Of a stretch of DNA of 64,000 nt, positions 36,735 to 46,029 are shown piece after piece. The position numbers and the translations under genes are program-made. Source of the DNA: Streptomyces uncialis (GTDB lineage Bacteria; Actinomycetota; Actinomycetes; Streptomycetales; Streptomycetaceae); the NCBI RefSeq assembly GCF_001905345.1, contig NZ_LFBV01000001.1, forward strand, positions 1,809,321-1,873,320, written 5' to 3'. Each line of letters starts with the position of its first letter. Within the stretch, counting starts at the first letter, position 1. Under the pieces are notes generated by a model, which saw nothing but the letters and a program-made list of their open reading frames with translations, had not been told where the DNA came from and searched no databases.

Positions 36735-36755
36735 ATTGAGTCGACATAGCTCAAC
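36735..36755. promoter_or_regulatory. Candidate HspR (HAIR) operator upstream of lon
   Basis: ATTGAGT-CGACATA-GCTCAAC fits the HAIR consensus CTTGAGT-N7-ACTCAAG, with the TTGAG/CTCAA cores perfect and the outer bases different. It ends 22 bp before the lon start, overlapping the expected promoter, as a repressor site should. Confidence 0.65.
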
Positions 36756-36776
36756 TTGAATGCCGAAGGGGAGATC

Positions 36777-39209
36777 ATGGCTACTGAGTCCGCTGGTTCC
36801 AAGGGCACCCCGCTCGCGCTGCCCGTGCTGCCGCTCGACGACGAGGTCGTCCTGCCCGGCATGGTCGTCCCCCTGGACCTGAACGATCCCGACGTACGCA
36901 CCGCGGTGGACGCCGCACAGGCCGCCGCGGGCTCCGCACCCGGCAAACCCCGGCTGCTCCTCGTCCCCCGTATCGACGGCGCCTACGCGAGCACCGGCGT
37001 CCTCGGCACGGTGGAACAGGTCGGCCGCCTCGCCGACGGCGACCCGGGCGCCCTGATCCGCGGCCGTTCCCGAGTCCGGATCGGCGCGGGCACCACCGGC
37101 CCCGGCGCGGCCCTGTGGGTGGAGGGGACCGAGGTCACGGAGACCGTCCCCGACCCCCTGCCCGGCGCGATCACCGAACTGATCACCGAATACAAGGCCC
37201 TCGCGACCAGCTGGCTCCGCAAGCGCGGCGCCTGGCAGGTGGTGGACCGCGTCCAGCAGATCGAGGACGTGTCCCTGCTCGCCGACAATTCCGGATACTC
37301 ACCGTTCCTCACCGTCCAGCAGAAGGTCACCCTGCTGGAGACCGCCGACCCGGTCGCCCGCCTGAAGCTGGCCACCGAGCAGCTCCGCGAGCACCTCGCG
37401 GAGCAGGACGTGGCGGAGTCGATCGCGAAGGACGTCCAGGAGGGCGTCGACAAGCAGCAGCGCGAGTTCCTGCTGCGCCGCCAGCTCGAAGCGGTCCGCA
37501 AGGAACTGCGTGAGCTGAACGGCGAGAAGGGCACCGACGACGAGTCCGACGACTACCGGACCCGGGTCGAGGCCGCCGATCTGCCGGAGCGGGTCCGGGA
37601 GGCCGCGCTCAAGGAGGTCGACAAGCTGGAGCGGTCCAGCGACCAGTCCCCGGAGGGCGGCTGGATCCGCACCTGGCTGGACACCGTCCTGGAGCTGCCG
37701 TGGGACGAGCGCACCGAGGACCAGTACGACATCCAGGGCGCCCGCGCCGTGCTGGACGCCGAGCACGCGGGCCTCGCGGACGTGAAGGAACGCATCACCG
37801 AGTACCTGGCGGTGCGCAAGCGGCGCGCCGACCGCGGCCTCGGGGTCGTCGGCGGACGCCGTGGCGGCGCCGTGCTGGCGCTCGTCGGCCCGCCCGGGGT
37901 CGGCAAGACCTCGCTGGGCGAGTCCGTCGCGCACGCCATGGGCCGCAAGTTCGTCCGGGTCGCCCTCGGCGGCGTCCGGGACGAGGCCGAGATCCGCGGT
38001 CACCGCCGTACGTACGTCGGGGCGCTGCCCGGACGGATCGTGCGGGCGATCAAGGAGGCCGGGTCGATGAACCCGGTGGTCCTCCTCGACGAGATCGACA
38101 AGGTCGGCTCCGACTTCCGGGGCGACCCGGCCGCGGCCCTCCTCGAAGTCCTGGACCCGGCGCAGAACCACACCTTCCGGGACCATTACCTGGAGGTCGA
38201 GCTGGACCTCAGCGATGTGGTGTTCCTCGCCACCGCGAACGTCCTGGAGTCCATCCCGGAGGCACTGCTGGACCGGATGGAGCTGGTCCGTCTCGACGGC
38301 TACACCGAGGACGAGAAGGTCGTCATCGCCCGGGACCACCTGGTGCCGCGCCAGCTGGAGCGGGCGGGCCTCGGCGCCGACGAGGTGACTCTCGCGGAGA
38401 GCGCGCTGCGCGGACTCGCGGGCGAGTACACCCGGGAAGCGGGCGTACGGAACCTGGAGCGGGCCGTCGCACGGCTGCTGCGCAAGGTCGCCGCACAGCA
38501 CGAGCTGGGCGAGCGCGAGCTGCCGTTCACCGTCACCGGTGACGAGCTGCGCGCGCTCATCGGACGGCCGCACCATGTGCCGGAGTCCGCGCAGGACCCG
38601 GCCGAGCGGCGGACCGCCGTCCCCGGTGTCGCCACCGGGCTCGCGGTGACCGGCGCGGGCGGTGACGTCCTCTACGTGGAGGCGTCGCTGGCCGACCCGG
38701 AGACCGGCGCGGCCGGACTGACCCTGACCGGCCAGCTGGGCGATGTGATGAAGGAGTCGGCGCAGATCGCGCTGAGCTTCCTGCGCTCCCGCGGCGCCGA
38801 ACTGGAACTCCCGGTCGGCGACCTCAAGGACCGCGGCGTGCACATCCACTTCCCGGCGGGCGCCGTCCCCAAGGACGGCCCGAGCGCGGGCGTCACCATG
38901 ACGACCGCCCTCGCGTCGCTGCTCAGCGGACGCCAGGTCCGCACGGATGTGGCGATGACCGGTGAGGTGTCGCTGACCGGCCGGGTCCTGCCCATCGGCG
39001 GGGTGAAGCAGAAGCTGCTCGCCGCGCACCGGGCCGGGGTCACCACCGTGGTGATCCCCAAGCGGAACGAGGCCGACCTGGACGACGTCCCGGCCGAGAT
39101 CCTGGCCAAGCTGGACGTCCACCCCGTCACGGACGTCCGCCAGGTCCTGGAACTGGCCCTCGCCCCGGCGACCAGCACAGCCGCCCCGGAGGTCCCGGTC
39201 GCGGCGTGA
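36777..39209 (+). CDS. lon: ATP-dependent serine protease Lon
   Basis: 810 residues, cytosolic hexameric protease for misfolded and regulatory proteins. The N-terminal substrate-binding LAN domain (PVLPLDDEVVLPGMVVPLD) and coiled coil lead to the AAA+ module with Walker A GPPGVGKT (371-378) and Walker B VVLLDEIDK. The protease domain has catalytic Ser703 (KDGPSAGV) and Lys746 (GGVKQKLLAAHR). ATG 36777 is preceded by AAGGGGAG. Candidate ClgR and HspR sites sit upstream. A hairpin terminator follows. Confidence 0.97.
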   Translation: MATESAGSKGTPLALPVLPLDDEVVLPGMVVPLDLNDPDVRTAVDAAQAAAGSAPGKPRLLLVPRIDGAYASTGVLGTVEQVGRLADGDPGALIRGRSRVRIGAGTTGPGAALWVEGTEVTETVPDPLPGAITELITEYKALATSWLRKRGAWQVVDRVQQIEDVSLLADNSGYSPFLTVQQKVTLLETADPVARLKLATEQLREHLAEQDVAESIAKDVQEGVDKQQREFLLRRQLEAVRKELRELNGEKGTDDESDDYRTRVEAADLPERVREAALKEVDKLERSSDQSPEGGWIRTWLDTVLELPWDERTEDQYDIQGARAVLDAEHAGLADVKERITEYLAVRKRRADRGLGVVGGRRGGAVLALVGPPGVGKTSLGESVAHAMGRKFVRVALGGVRDEAEIRGHRRTYVGALPGRIVRAIKEAGSMNPVVLLDEIDKVGSDFRGDPAAALLEVLDPAQNHTFRDHYLEVELDLSDVVFLATANVLESIPEALLDRMELVRLDGYTEDEKVVIARDHLVPRQLERAGLGADEVTLAESALRGLAGEYTREAGVRNLERAVARLLRKVAAQHELGERELPFTVTGDELRALIGRPHHVPESAQDPAERRTAVPGVATGLAVTGAGGDVLYVEASLADPETGAAGLTLTGQLGDVMKESAQIALSFLRSRGAELELPVGDLKDRGVHIHFPAGAVPKDGPSAGVTMTTALASLLSGRQVRTDVAMTGEVSLTGRVLPIGGVKQKLLAAHRAGVTTVVIPKRNEADLDDVPAEILAKLDVHPVTDVRQVLELALAPATSTAAPEVPVAA

Positions 39210-39241
39210 CGGACGCGCCCGGACCGCCCCCGGAGGCGGAC

Positions 39242-39270
39242 GGCCCTCCCCCATCCCCCGGGGGAGGGCC
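39242..39270. terminator. Terminator between lon and the GH25 gene
   Basis: An 11-bp perfect stem GGCCCTCCCCC / GGGGGAGGGCC with a 7-base loop, in the 77-bp gap between the convergent genes. Confidence 0.85.
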
Positions 39271-39286
39271 GTTCGGGTGCCGCGGG

Positions 39287-40135
39287 TCAGCCGTTCGCGA
39301 GGGCCTGGACCCGGTCCAGCGCCCCGTTGAACCAGTCGTGGTCACCGACCGTCGGGCCGGTCGACGTGTACTGCCACATGGTGTGCGTCGCCCAGCCCGC
39401 CGGGAGGGTGCCCGGGGTCGACGCGTACCGCGCGATCCACAGCGGGTTCACGTCCCCGAAGGCGGGGGAGTTCCCCGTGCACTGGGTCCACCAGCTCGTC
39501 GCCGTGTAGATGACGGCGTCCCGGCCGGTGCGCGCCCGGTAGCGGTTCGAGAAGTCCCTGATCCACGTCACCATCTGACTCGCGCTCTTCCCGTAACAGG
39601 CGTCCCCGTACGGGTTCCACTCGATGTCCAGCACCCCGGGCAGGGTCCGTCCGTCGCCCGACCAGCCGCCGCCGTTGTCCACGAAGTAGTCGGCCTGGGT
39701 GGCGCCGTTCGTGGTGTCCGGTGTCGCGAAGTGGTAGGCGCCCCTGATCATCCCCACGTCGTACGAGCCGTTGTACTGCTGAGGGTGGTACGGGTTCTTG
39801 TAGTACGTCCCCTCGGTGGCCTTCACATAGGCCCATCTGACGCCGCTGTCCCACAGCGTCGGCCACGCCACATCGCCTTGATGGCTGCTCACGTCCACGC
39901 CTTCGGTCCGGGCCGCGCGGCCCTCCACGGGCCGCCCGTCCTCGCCGTCGTGCGCGAGGACCCCGATGCCCATCCAGGCGGAGCCGCGGGGCGGTACCGC
40001 CGGGTCGTCGGCCGCTGCGGTCCCGGCCGACGCCGGGTGGACCGCGAGCAGCGGGGTTATCGCGAGCAGTGGGGCCATCGCGAACAGGGCGAAGGGGGCC
40101 GGCCGGGTGATACGGCGGGTGCGGGTCCGGTGCAT
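39287..40135 (-). CDS. Secreted GH25 lysozyme-like muramidase
   Basis: 282 residues. A twin-Arg-containing, Ala-rich signal peptide (about 1-37, cut near HPASAGTAA) precedes a glycoside hydrolase 25 domain: GVDVSSHQGDV with the first catalytic Asp, WAYVKATEGTYYKNP, GAYHFATP, and the DIEW catalytic Asp-Glu. The fold ends with WQYTSTGPTVGDHDWF. Predicted to cleave peptidoglycan outside the cell. There is no separate wall-binding domain. Convergent with lon. Confidence 0.92.
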   Translation of the reverse strand: MHRTRTRRITRPAPFALFAMAPLLAITPLLAVHPASAGTAAADDPAVPPRGSAWMGIGVLAHDGEDGRPVEGRAARTEGVDVSSHQGDVAWPTLWDSGVRWAYVKATEGTYYKNPYHPQQYNGSYDVGMIRGAYHFATPDTTNGATQADYFVDNGGGWSGDGRTLPGVLDIEWNPYGDACYGKSASQMVTWIRDFSNRYRARTGRDAVIYTATSWWTQCTGNSPAFGDVNPLWIARYASTPGTLPAGWATHTMWQYTSTGPTVGDHDWFNGALDRVQALANG

Positions 40136-40327
40136 GTTCGGTGCCTTTCGTCTGCCTGGTGCGGTGGTGAGGTGTCAGCTACCAGGACTACGGCCGCGCG
40201 GGGCCCGGCGCCTGTCGGGGTCCGGGCCGCCACGGCCACCCGCGCACCTGCGAAATACTGGCGGGGCCGCGGCGAGGGTCGTGCCCGGCGGTACGGACAG
40301 CACCTTCAGCAGCGGGGAAGACGGGGC

Positions 40328-40813
40328 ATGGACGCAGGCGCGGATCAGGGCGGGAGCGGTACGGGGACCGGGGACGGCGGGGTGGCCCGGGAGTTCCTCG
40401 CGCTCGAACGCGAGCTGACGGTGATTCTGCGGCGGGCCCGGGCCTCGTCCGGGGAGATCGCCCGCGCGGTGCATCCGGAACTGGAACCCGGGGCCTACGG
40501 ACTGTTGGTCCGACTGGACGAATGCGGGGTGCAGCGGGCGACCGATCTCGCGGGGTACGTGGGGGTGGGCAAGGCCACGATGAGCCGGCAGCTGAAGGTG
40601 CTGGACGAGCTGGGGCTCGTCACGCGGGAGCCCGATCCCGCGGACGGGCGGGCCTCGCTGATCCGGCTCACGGAGGCGGGGCGGGTGCGGGTCTCGCGTG
40701 TGCGGGCGGCCCGGCGGGCCCGCTACGTCAGTCAGCTCGCCGACTGGGCGCCGGCGGAGGTGGCCGAGCTGGCCCGCCTCCTTCAGCGGCTGAACCGCTC
40801 CACGGAGTCTTGA
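40328..40813 (+). CDS. MarR-family transcriptional regulator
   Basis: 161 residues. Winged-helix core ATDLAGYVGVGKATMSRQLKVLDELGLV followed by the wing (REPDPADGRASLIRLTEAG), with flanking dimerisation helices. A Gly-rich 20-residue N-terminal extension precedes it. ATG 40328 opens the family sequence. The gene ends in repeat cluster F and has no obvious target beside it; the divergent lysozyme gene 192 bp away is a possible target. Confidence 0.9.
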   Translation: MDAGADQGGSGTGTGDGGVAREFLALERELTVILRRARASSGEIARAVHPELEPGAYGLLVRLDECGVQRATDLAGYVGVGKATMSRQLKVLDELGLVTREPDPADGRASLIRLTEAGRVRVSRVRAARRARYVSQLADWAPAEVAELARLLQRLNRSTES

Positions 40814-40839
40814 CGTCTGCCGCCCCGAGGTCTGTCCGG

Positions 40840-41520
40840 CTGGACGCGCTTGTTCCTGTGCCGTCGCTCGTGGGTTTTGCGCAGTTCCCCGCGCCCCTGG
40901 ATGCTGCCTCTGTTCGTCGCTCTTCGGGTGCGGGGCGGTTCTCGTTCCTGCTGGACGCACTTGTCCCTGTGCCGTCGCTCGGTGGTGTTGCGCAGTTCCC
41001 CGCGCCCCTTTGGGGCGCGTCCGGTCGGTTCTTCGGGTCGGTGCCGGTCGGGATTCTCCGTCCTCGCTCCAACGCGCTCGGTCGGACGTTCCTCTTGCCC
41101 TGCTGAAGAGCATCGGAGTCTGCGGGCAGAGATTCCCGCCCACCCCCTTCGGTAGCCGGGCGACTGCGGGAGGAGGGGGGTCCAACCCCGTCCCCGCAGA
41201 CAGAGGACGGCAGTAATGGGGCGCCCCCAAAGGGGCGCGGGGAACTGCGCACCCACGTCCGTACCCGCACGGGAACAAGTACGTCCAGGTGTGGAACCCC
41301 AGGGGCGCGGGGAACTGCGCGAAGACGAGGGCGGACCCGCACCCGAAGAAGCGACCGCAAGGGGGCAGCATCCAGGGGCGCGGGGAACTGCGCGAGCAAC
41401 CGAGGGCCATCCGCAGCCGAACGGGAACCGGAAGGGGCGCGACCTCAGGGGCGCGGGGAACTGCGCACCCCACGAGCGACCCGCACGGGGACAAGTGCGC
41501 TCAGGTGGGGAACCCCGGGG
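40840..41520. repeat. Mosaic repeat cluster F
   Basis: Reverse copies at 40879-40897 and 40990-41008, the core at 41012-41155, and forward copies at 41232-41250, 41302-41320, 41375-41393 and 41448-41466 (70, 73 and 73 bp apart). The forward cassettes include the AGGAACAAGTACGTCC-like and GAAGCGACCGCAAGGGGG-like types seen in clusters A and I. It separates the convergent MarR and PP2C genes. Confidence 0.87.
41012..41155 (+). repeat. Core element of the mosaic repeat, copy 3
   Basis: About 144 bp, same orientation as copy 1. The C-rich end reads CCACCCCCTTCGG, so the fourth run of the G-quadruplex motif is lost. Confidence 0.78.
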
Positions 41521-41542
41521 GACCGTAGGGGGGCGGACGGGG

Positions 41543-42316
41543 TCAGAGGGCTACGTAGGTGACCGTTGCGTCGTCGTGCCGCTTGCCCCGCGAGGGGGGA
41601 CCACCCCGCTCGGCCTCCCGCACCGCGTCCACCAACGCCTGCGCCCCCTCCTTGTGCAGCAAGGAGAGACACTCCCCCCACCCCCCGAACCGGAACCGCT
41701 CCACCCACCGCGACGCCCCGTCGGTCATCGCGGCGAGCGTCCGCACCCGCTCCCGCGGCAGCTCCCCGACGACGGCCCGCCGGACCACGTCCGGATCGGC
41801 GGCGGCGGTGAAGAAGCCGCCCTCCTTGTTCCGCAGCTCCCCGTCCGTCGCCCCGACGGACCGCAACGTCTCCCGGGGCATCCGGTCGAGCCGGTCGTCC
41901 AGCACCGCGCTCACCGCCCCGTCCGCGTCCTCGACCAGCAGTACCGAATCGGACAGCACGAGGTACTCGACCCGTTCGTCGTCCCATCGCGCGAGGACCA
42001 CCGTTGCCTGTGGGGTTCGCACGTGAGAAAGGTCACACGTGTCGCGGTGAGCGTCCGCGGTCCTGCGGATCGCGTCGCCCAGCAGCTCCCGCAGCGTCAG
42101 ATCTGCCCGCGAAACGGACAGTTCACCGAGTGCGCCCCCGAGTCGCGCGGTGAACCAGGGAACGGAGTGCCGGCATCCGTATTCCCCCGCGGGTGGCGTC
42201 ACCCCGTCGAGCACGACCAGCGTCCCGCCCTGTCCGGAGGCGGGAACCGCCACCGAGGCGAAGTCCTCGTTGGGTCGTGCGGGGTCACCGGGTGCCGTGG
42301 CGATTTCGATGCGCAT
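41543..42316 (-). CDS. PP2C-like protein phosphatase
   Basis: 257 residues (262 if the GTG at 42331 is used; that start has a G-rich site, the ATG at 42316 does not). The opening RIEIATAPGDPARPNEDF, LVVLDGVTPP and the late TDGASRWVE and DDATVTYVAL segments match the metal-binding Asp positions of the PP2C family. A role in removing phosphate from Ser/Thr residues of regulators is expected. It is divergent from the conservon across a 320-bp region with two palindromes. Confidence 0.85.
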   Translation of the reverse strand: MRIEIATAPGDPARPNEDFASVAVPASGQGGTLVVLDGVTPPAGEYGCRHSVPWFTARLGGALGELSVSRADLTLRELLGDAIRRTADAHRDTCDLSHVRTPQATVVLARWDDERVEYLVLSDSVLLVEDADGAVSAVLDDRLDRMPRETLRSVGATDGELRNKEGGFFTAAADPDVVRRAVVGELPRERVRTLAAMTDGASRWVERFRFGGWGECLSLLHKEGAQALVDAVREAERGGPPSRGKRHDDATVTYVAL

Positions 42317-42337
42317 CGGGTCAGTCTGCACGAGCCC

Positions 42338-42361
42338 CCACCGATGCCCACGAATCGGTGG
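42338..42361. promoter_or_regulatory. Perfect inverted repeat near the PP2C start
   Basis: CCACCGAT-N8-ATCGGTGG: two perfect 8-bp arms separated by 8 bases, directly upstream of the phosphatase start. Candidate operator or leader hairpin. Confidence 0.55.
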
Positions 42362-42375
42362 CGGGGGTTACGCAG

Positions 42376-42422
42376 AGGTGACCGGCGGTCGACAGCGCGA
42401 CGACCGTACCGACCGGTCACCT
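42376..42422. promoter_or_regulatory. Long imperfect inverted repeat between the PP2C and conservon genes
   Basis: AGGTGACCGG at 42376-42385 pairs with 42413-42422, and CGGTCG/CGACCG extends the stem inside it with a one-sided bulge and a 9-base loop. It may be an operator for either divergent gene. Confidence 0.5.
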
Positions 42423-42636
42423 GCCTGATTTGCTCGGGAATGATCTGTTCCGCCGACTCGTGGTGGGGCATCTTGCCAAACCCCGCCGATCACGTCCAAC
42501 CGGCGCACCGGACAGGGCGCCTGGCGCGTGCCCCAGGAACTTGCCGCCCAACTCCCGGTCGATGTTCACTCCTTCGGGTGGCCGGTCCGGCGATGCGCGT
42601 CCACTCCCCACGGGCGCTGGAATGGTCTGGAGCCGT

Positions 42637-45600
42637 ATGCGGCGGACCCGGCGGGTTGACGGTGCATCATCCGGACCCATGAGTGCCGGAAACGTGGGTA
42701 GTCGAGTCAGAATGCGAGCACCGGTGCAGAAGATGCGGCCTCGGCGCAAAGGCGGGCAGTCGGCCCCGGAGCAGGGTGCGGTAGCCCCGTACCCCCCCGG
42801 GTCACCCGCCACACCTGGGACCCCGGGCACCTCGGTGCGGACCGGGACCCCCGGCATGTCCGGCCTGCCCGGAACGTTCGAACCGCGCGGAACGTCCGGC
42901 GCCCCCGTACCGCCCGGGGCGCCCGGCACGACCGGTGGTGCTTCCGTACCTCCTGGCACCTCCACCCCCCCGGGCGCTCCCGCAGGTCCCGGCGCCCCCG
43001 CGGGCCCCGGCGGACCCAGTGGCCAGGGCGGCGGACCCACGGGACCCGGCGGCACCCCGCCGAATCCCGGGCCCGGCCCGGTGCCGAACCCCGTACCGGC
43101 CCCCGCGCCCGCCGCCCCCAAGGGCAAGCGCAAGCGCCGCGCCCGGGTGCGCAACCGGCTCCTCATTTCCGTCACCGTCGTCGCCGCCGCCATCGCGGGC
43201 GCCGGGGCCCCCGCCCTGCTCGCCTCCTCCAGCGAGCTGAACGACGCGCAGAACCTCGTCACCGCCGCCGAGCGGGCCCACCAGGGCATCTCCCTCGCCC
43301 ACGCCCTCGCGGACGAACGCGACGAGGTCATCGCCTTCATCGCCGCCGGACGCCCCGACGGCAAGGGACTCTCCGAGCAGCGCAGCGCCCGCGTCGACCG
43401 CCGTATCCAGGAGCTGCGCGCCGGCGCGCCCGCCGCCCTGCGCACCGACCTCGACGCCGTCGCCGCCGCCCGCCGCGCCGCGCTCACCGGCAAGAGCGAA
43501 GCCCTCGCCGCCCATCAGGCGTACGCGAAGGTCATCACCGAGCTGCACCGGCTCGCCGAGGACGTCGCCGTGCGTACCCCGCCCGCCGCCGCCCCGGGCG
43601 CCCGGTCGCTGGCCGACCTCGACCGCGCCGTCGAGCAGGCGTCGGCCGCCCGTGGTCTGCTGCTCGCCGCGCTCGCCGTCCCCCGCTCCACCACCACCGA
43701 GTTCAACCAGACGACCGGGCTCATGGAGACCGTGCCCGACGAGTCCGCGGCGGACGCCAGGAAGCGCCTCGAACTCAGCGGCGCCGCCCAGCAGGCCCAG
43801 CACCGCTCCACCGCCGCCCTCGCGGACTTCCGCGATGTCGCGCCCGCCGCCGACCTCGCCTCGTACGACTCCACCGTCAACGGCGCCGAGACCGCCGCCG
43901 CCGAGCGGTATCTGAACCGGCTCACCGACGAGGCCCGGCTCAGCGACGACGACCTGGAGATCGACACCAAGAAGGTCGCCGCCGCGCTGTCCTCCCGGAT
44001 CGATCTGATGCGCGGGGTCGAGGCGTCCCTGGCCACCGCCCGCGTCGACCGCCTCGAACAGCTCCGCGACGACGCCGTCACGGAGCTGGAGATCCGGGTC
44101 GGCGTCATCGGCGCCCTGCTGCTCCTCGCCGTCGGCGTCTCGATGGGCATGGCCCGTTCGCTGACCCGGCCGCTCGCCGTGCTGCGGATCGGCTCCGCCC
44201 GGCTCGCCGCCGACCCGGCCGCCGAGGAACCCGTACGGTTCACCGGCCGCAACGACGAGTTCGCCCAGGCCGTGGACTCCGTCAACGCCCTGCACGCGCA
44301 CACCGTCGCGCTCCATGAGCGGCTGGCCACCCTGGAGGGCGACCGCAGGCATCTGATCGGCGAGCGCGAGTCGATGGCCGACCGCACGGCCGAACTCCGG
44401 GCCGAGCTGGACCGGGCCGCCGCCGATCTGGGGCGGGTCCGCCACAGCATCCAGGGCACCTTCGTCAATCTCGCCCTGCGCACCCTCGGACTCGTCGAGC
44501 GCCAGCTCGCCGTCATCGAGGGCCTGGAGGACCGGGAGCAGGACCCGGACCGGCTCTCCACCCTCTTCAAGCTCGACCACTTCGCCACCGTCATGCGCCG
44601 CCACAGCGAGAACCTGCTGGTCCTCGCCGGGGCCGACCACGGCCACCACCACCCCGGCCCCGTACCGCTGGTCGATGTGGCACGGGCCGCCGTCAGCGAG
44701 ATCGAACGCTATGAGCGGGTACGGATCACCTCGCTGCCGCCGCACGTCCATATCGCCGGGTTCGCGGCCGACGACCTCAGCCATCTGCTCGCCGAACTCC
44801 TGGAGAACGCGACATCGTTCTCCCCGCCCGACGCCTCCGTCGAGGTGTCCGGCTGGCTGCTGGAGAACGGCGAGGTCATGCTGTCCGTCCAGGACGAGGG
44901 CATAGGGATGACCTCCGAGCGGCTGCGGGAACTGAACCTGCGGCTCTCCGAGTTCGACCCCGCCGATCTGACCGCCGGACCGGAGAGCGACGAAGGCCTC
45001 GGCCTCGGGCTCTACGTGGTGGCGCGGCTCGCCCACCGGCACGGTGTGCGGGTCCAGTTGCGGGAGCAGAAGCAGGGCGGCGTCACCGCGGTCGCCGTGC
45101 TGCCCAAGGGGATGCTCGCCGCCGAACCGGCCGCCGCCACGGCGGTGCCGCCGCTCGCCGCAGGCGCCGCACCCGCGCTGCGGCTGCCCGGCTCCGAGGC
45201 CGAGGCCAACTCCAATGTGCTGCGCGGCCGAGGGGTTCAAGGGGACCCCCTCATCGCCGCGGCCGAGACCGCCGTACGCCACTCCGAGACGACGATGGAA
45301 CTGATCGCCCCGCCGTCGCAGCCGGACACCGAACAGGTGACGGAAGCGGGAGCGGAATCGGGAGCGGAAGCGGAGTGGGTGCCGGACGCGCAGATCCACG
45401 CGGACCTGGACCCGTACCTGGACCTGGACGCGGACCCGGTGTCCGACGTGGAACCGCGCTCCGACACGGAAGCGGAATCCCTGTCCGACCACCCCCGGAA
45501 CCATCCCGGGGAGCACCACACCGGAGAACACCTCTTCGGGGAACACCGCAGCGAGGAACAGGAACACCGCACCGGGGAAGACCTCTTCCGGGACGGCGAC

Positions 45601-46029
45601 GGGGAGTCCGGCGGGGAAACGGTGTCCGAGCGGGCTGGGGGCCCGGACGAGGCACCGGTGGGCGGAGCGGCCGGTGACGAACACGGTCATCACACCCGCG
45701 CCCACGACGAGGCACCGGCGCTCGCGCCCGGCGCACCCGCGGGACCGACCGCGCGGACCGCTGTTCAGGGGAACATCCCGGGCGGGACACGCGTGACGGA
45801 CAAGGGGCTGCCCAAGCGGACGCCTAGGATCAGTGAGCCCGTGACCGTGGCGAGGCCCGCAGGAGGGGGCGTCGACGCGGACGCCCTGCGGCGCAAGCTC
45901 GGGGGCTTTCATCAGGGGGCCGCGGCCGGCCGCCGGGACGTGGAGGCCGAGATCGGCCCCGCCCCGGCGGAGTCGGTGGGCCGCGGTGGGGAAACAGTGG
46001 GGGACACAGTCGAGGAGGGAAGCAGTTGA
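42637..46029 (+). CDS. cvnA: Conservon sensor kinase CvnA with nitrate-sensor-like domain
   Basis: 1,130 residues. A Pro/Gly-rich N-terminal cytosolic segment (about 30-165), a membrane span (LLISVTVVAAAIAGAGAPALL, about 171-194), an extracytoplasmic helical NIT-like domain (about 195-480), a second span (VIGALLLLAVGVSMGMARSL), HAMP, and a HATPase domain (LLAELLENATSFSPP near 720, DEGIGM, GLGLGLYVVARLA). No clear His in a HisKA box is apparent, as for other conservon kinases. A long acidic C-terminal tail follows. ATG 42637 has GGAG 4 bases upstream; ATG 42679 is possible. First gene of cvnABCD. Confidence 0.9.
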   Translation: MRRTRRVDGASSGPMSAGNVGSRVRMRAPVQKMRPRRKGGQSAPEQGAVAPYPPGSPATPGTPGTSVRTGTPGMSGLPGTFEPRGTSGAPVPPGAPGTTGGASVPPGTSTPPGAPAGPGAPAGPGGPSGQGGGPTGPGGTPPNPGPGPVPNPVPAPAPAAPKGKRKRRARVRNRLLISVTVVAAAIAGAGAPALLASSSELNDAQNLVTAAERAHQGISLAHALADERDEVIAFIAAGRPDGKGLSEQRSARVDRRIQELRAGAPAALRTDLDAVAAARRAALTGKSEALAAHQAYAKVITELHRLAEDVAVRTPPAAAPGARSLADLDRAVEQASAARGLLLAALAVPRSTTTEFNQTTGLMETVPDESAADARKRLELSGAAQQAQHRSTAALADFRDVAPAADLASYDSTVNGAETAAAERYLNRLTDEARLSDDDLEIDTKKVAAALSSRIDLMRGVEASLATARVDRLEQLRDDAVTELEIRVGVIGALLLLAVGVSMGMARSLTRPLAVLRIGSARLAADPAAEEPVRFTGRNDEFAQAVDSVNALHAHTVALHERLATLEGDRRHLIGERESMADRTAELRAELDRAAADLGRVRHSIQGTFVNLALRTLGLVERQLAVIEGLEDREQDPDRLSTLFKLDHFATVMRRHSENLLVLAGADHGHHHPGPVPLVDVARAAVSEIERYERVRITSLPPHVHIAGFAADDLSHLLAELLENATSFSPPDASVEVSGWLLENGEVMLSVQDEGIGMTSERLRELNLRLSEFDPADLTAGPESDEGLGLGLYVVARLAHRHGVRVQLREQKQGGVTAVAVLPKGMLAAEPAAATAVPPLAAGAAPALRLPGSEAEANSNVLRGRGVQGDPLIAAAETAVRHSETTMELIAPPSQPDTEQVTEAGAESGAEAEWVPDAQIHADLDPYLDLDADPVSDVEPRSDTEAESLSDHPRNHPGEHHTGEHLFGEHRSEEQEHRTGEDLFRDGDGESGGETVSERAGGPDEAPVGGAAGDEHGHHTRAHDEAPALAPGAPAGPTARTAVQGNIPGGTRVTDKGLPKRTPRISEPVTVARPAGGGVDADALRRKLGGFHQGAAAGRRDVEAEIGPAPAESVGRGGETVGDTVEEGSS

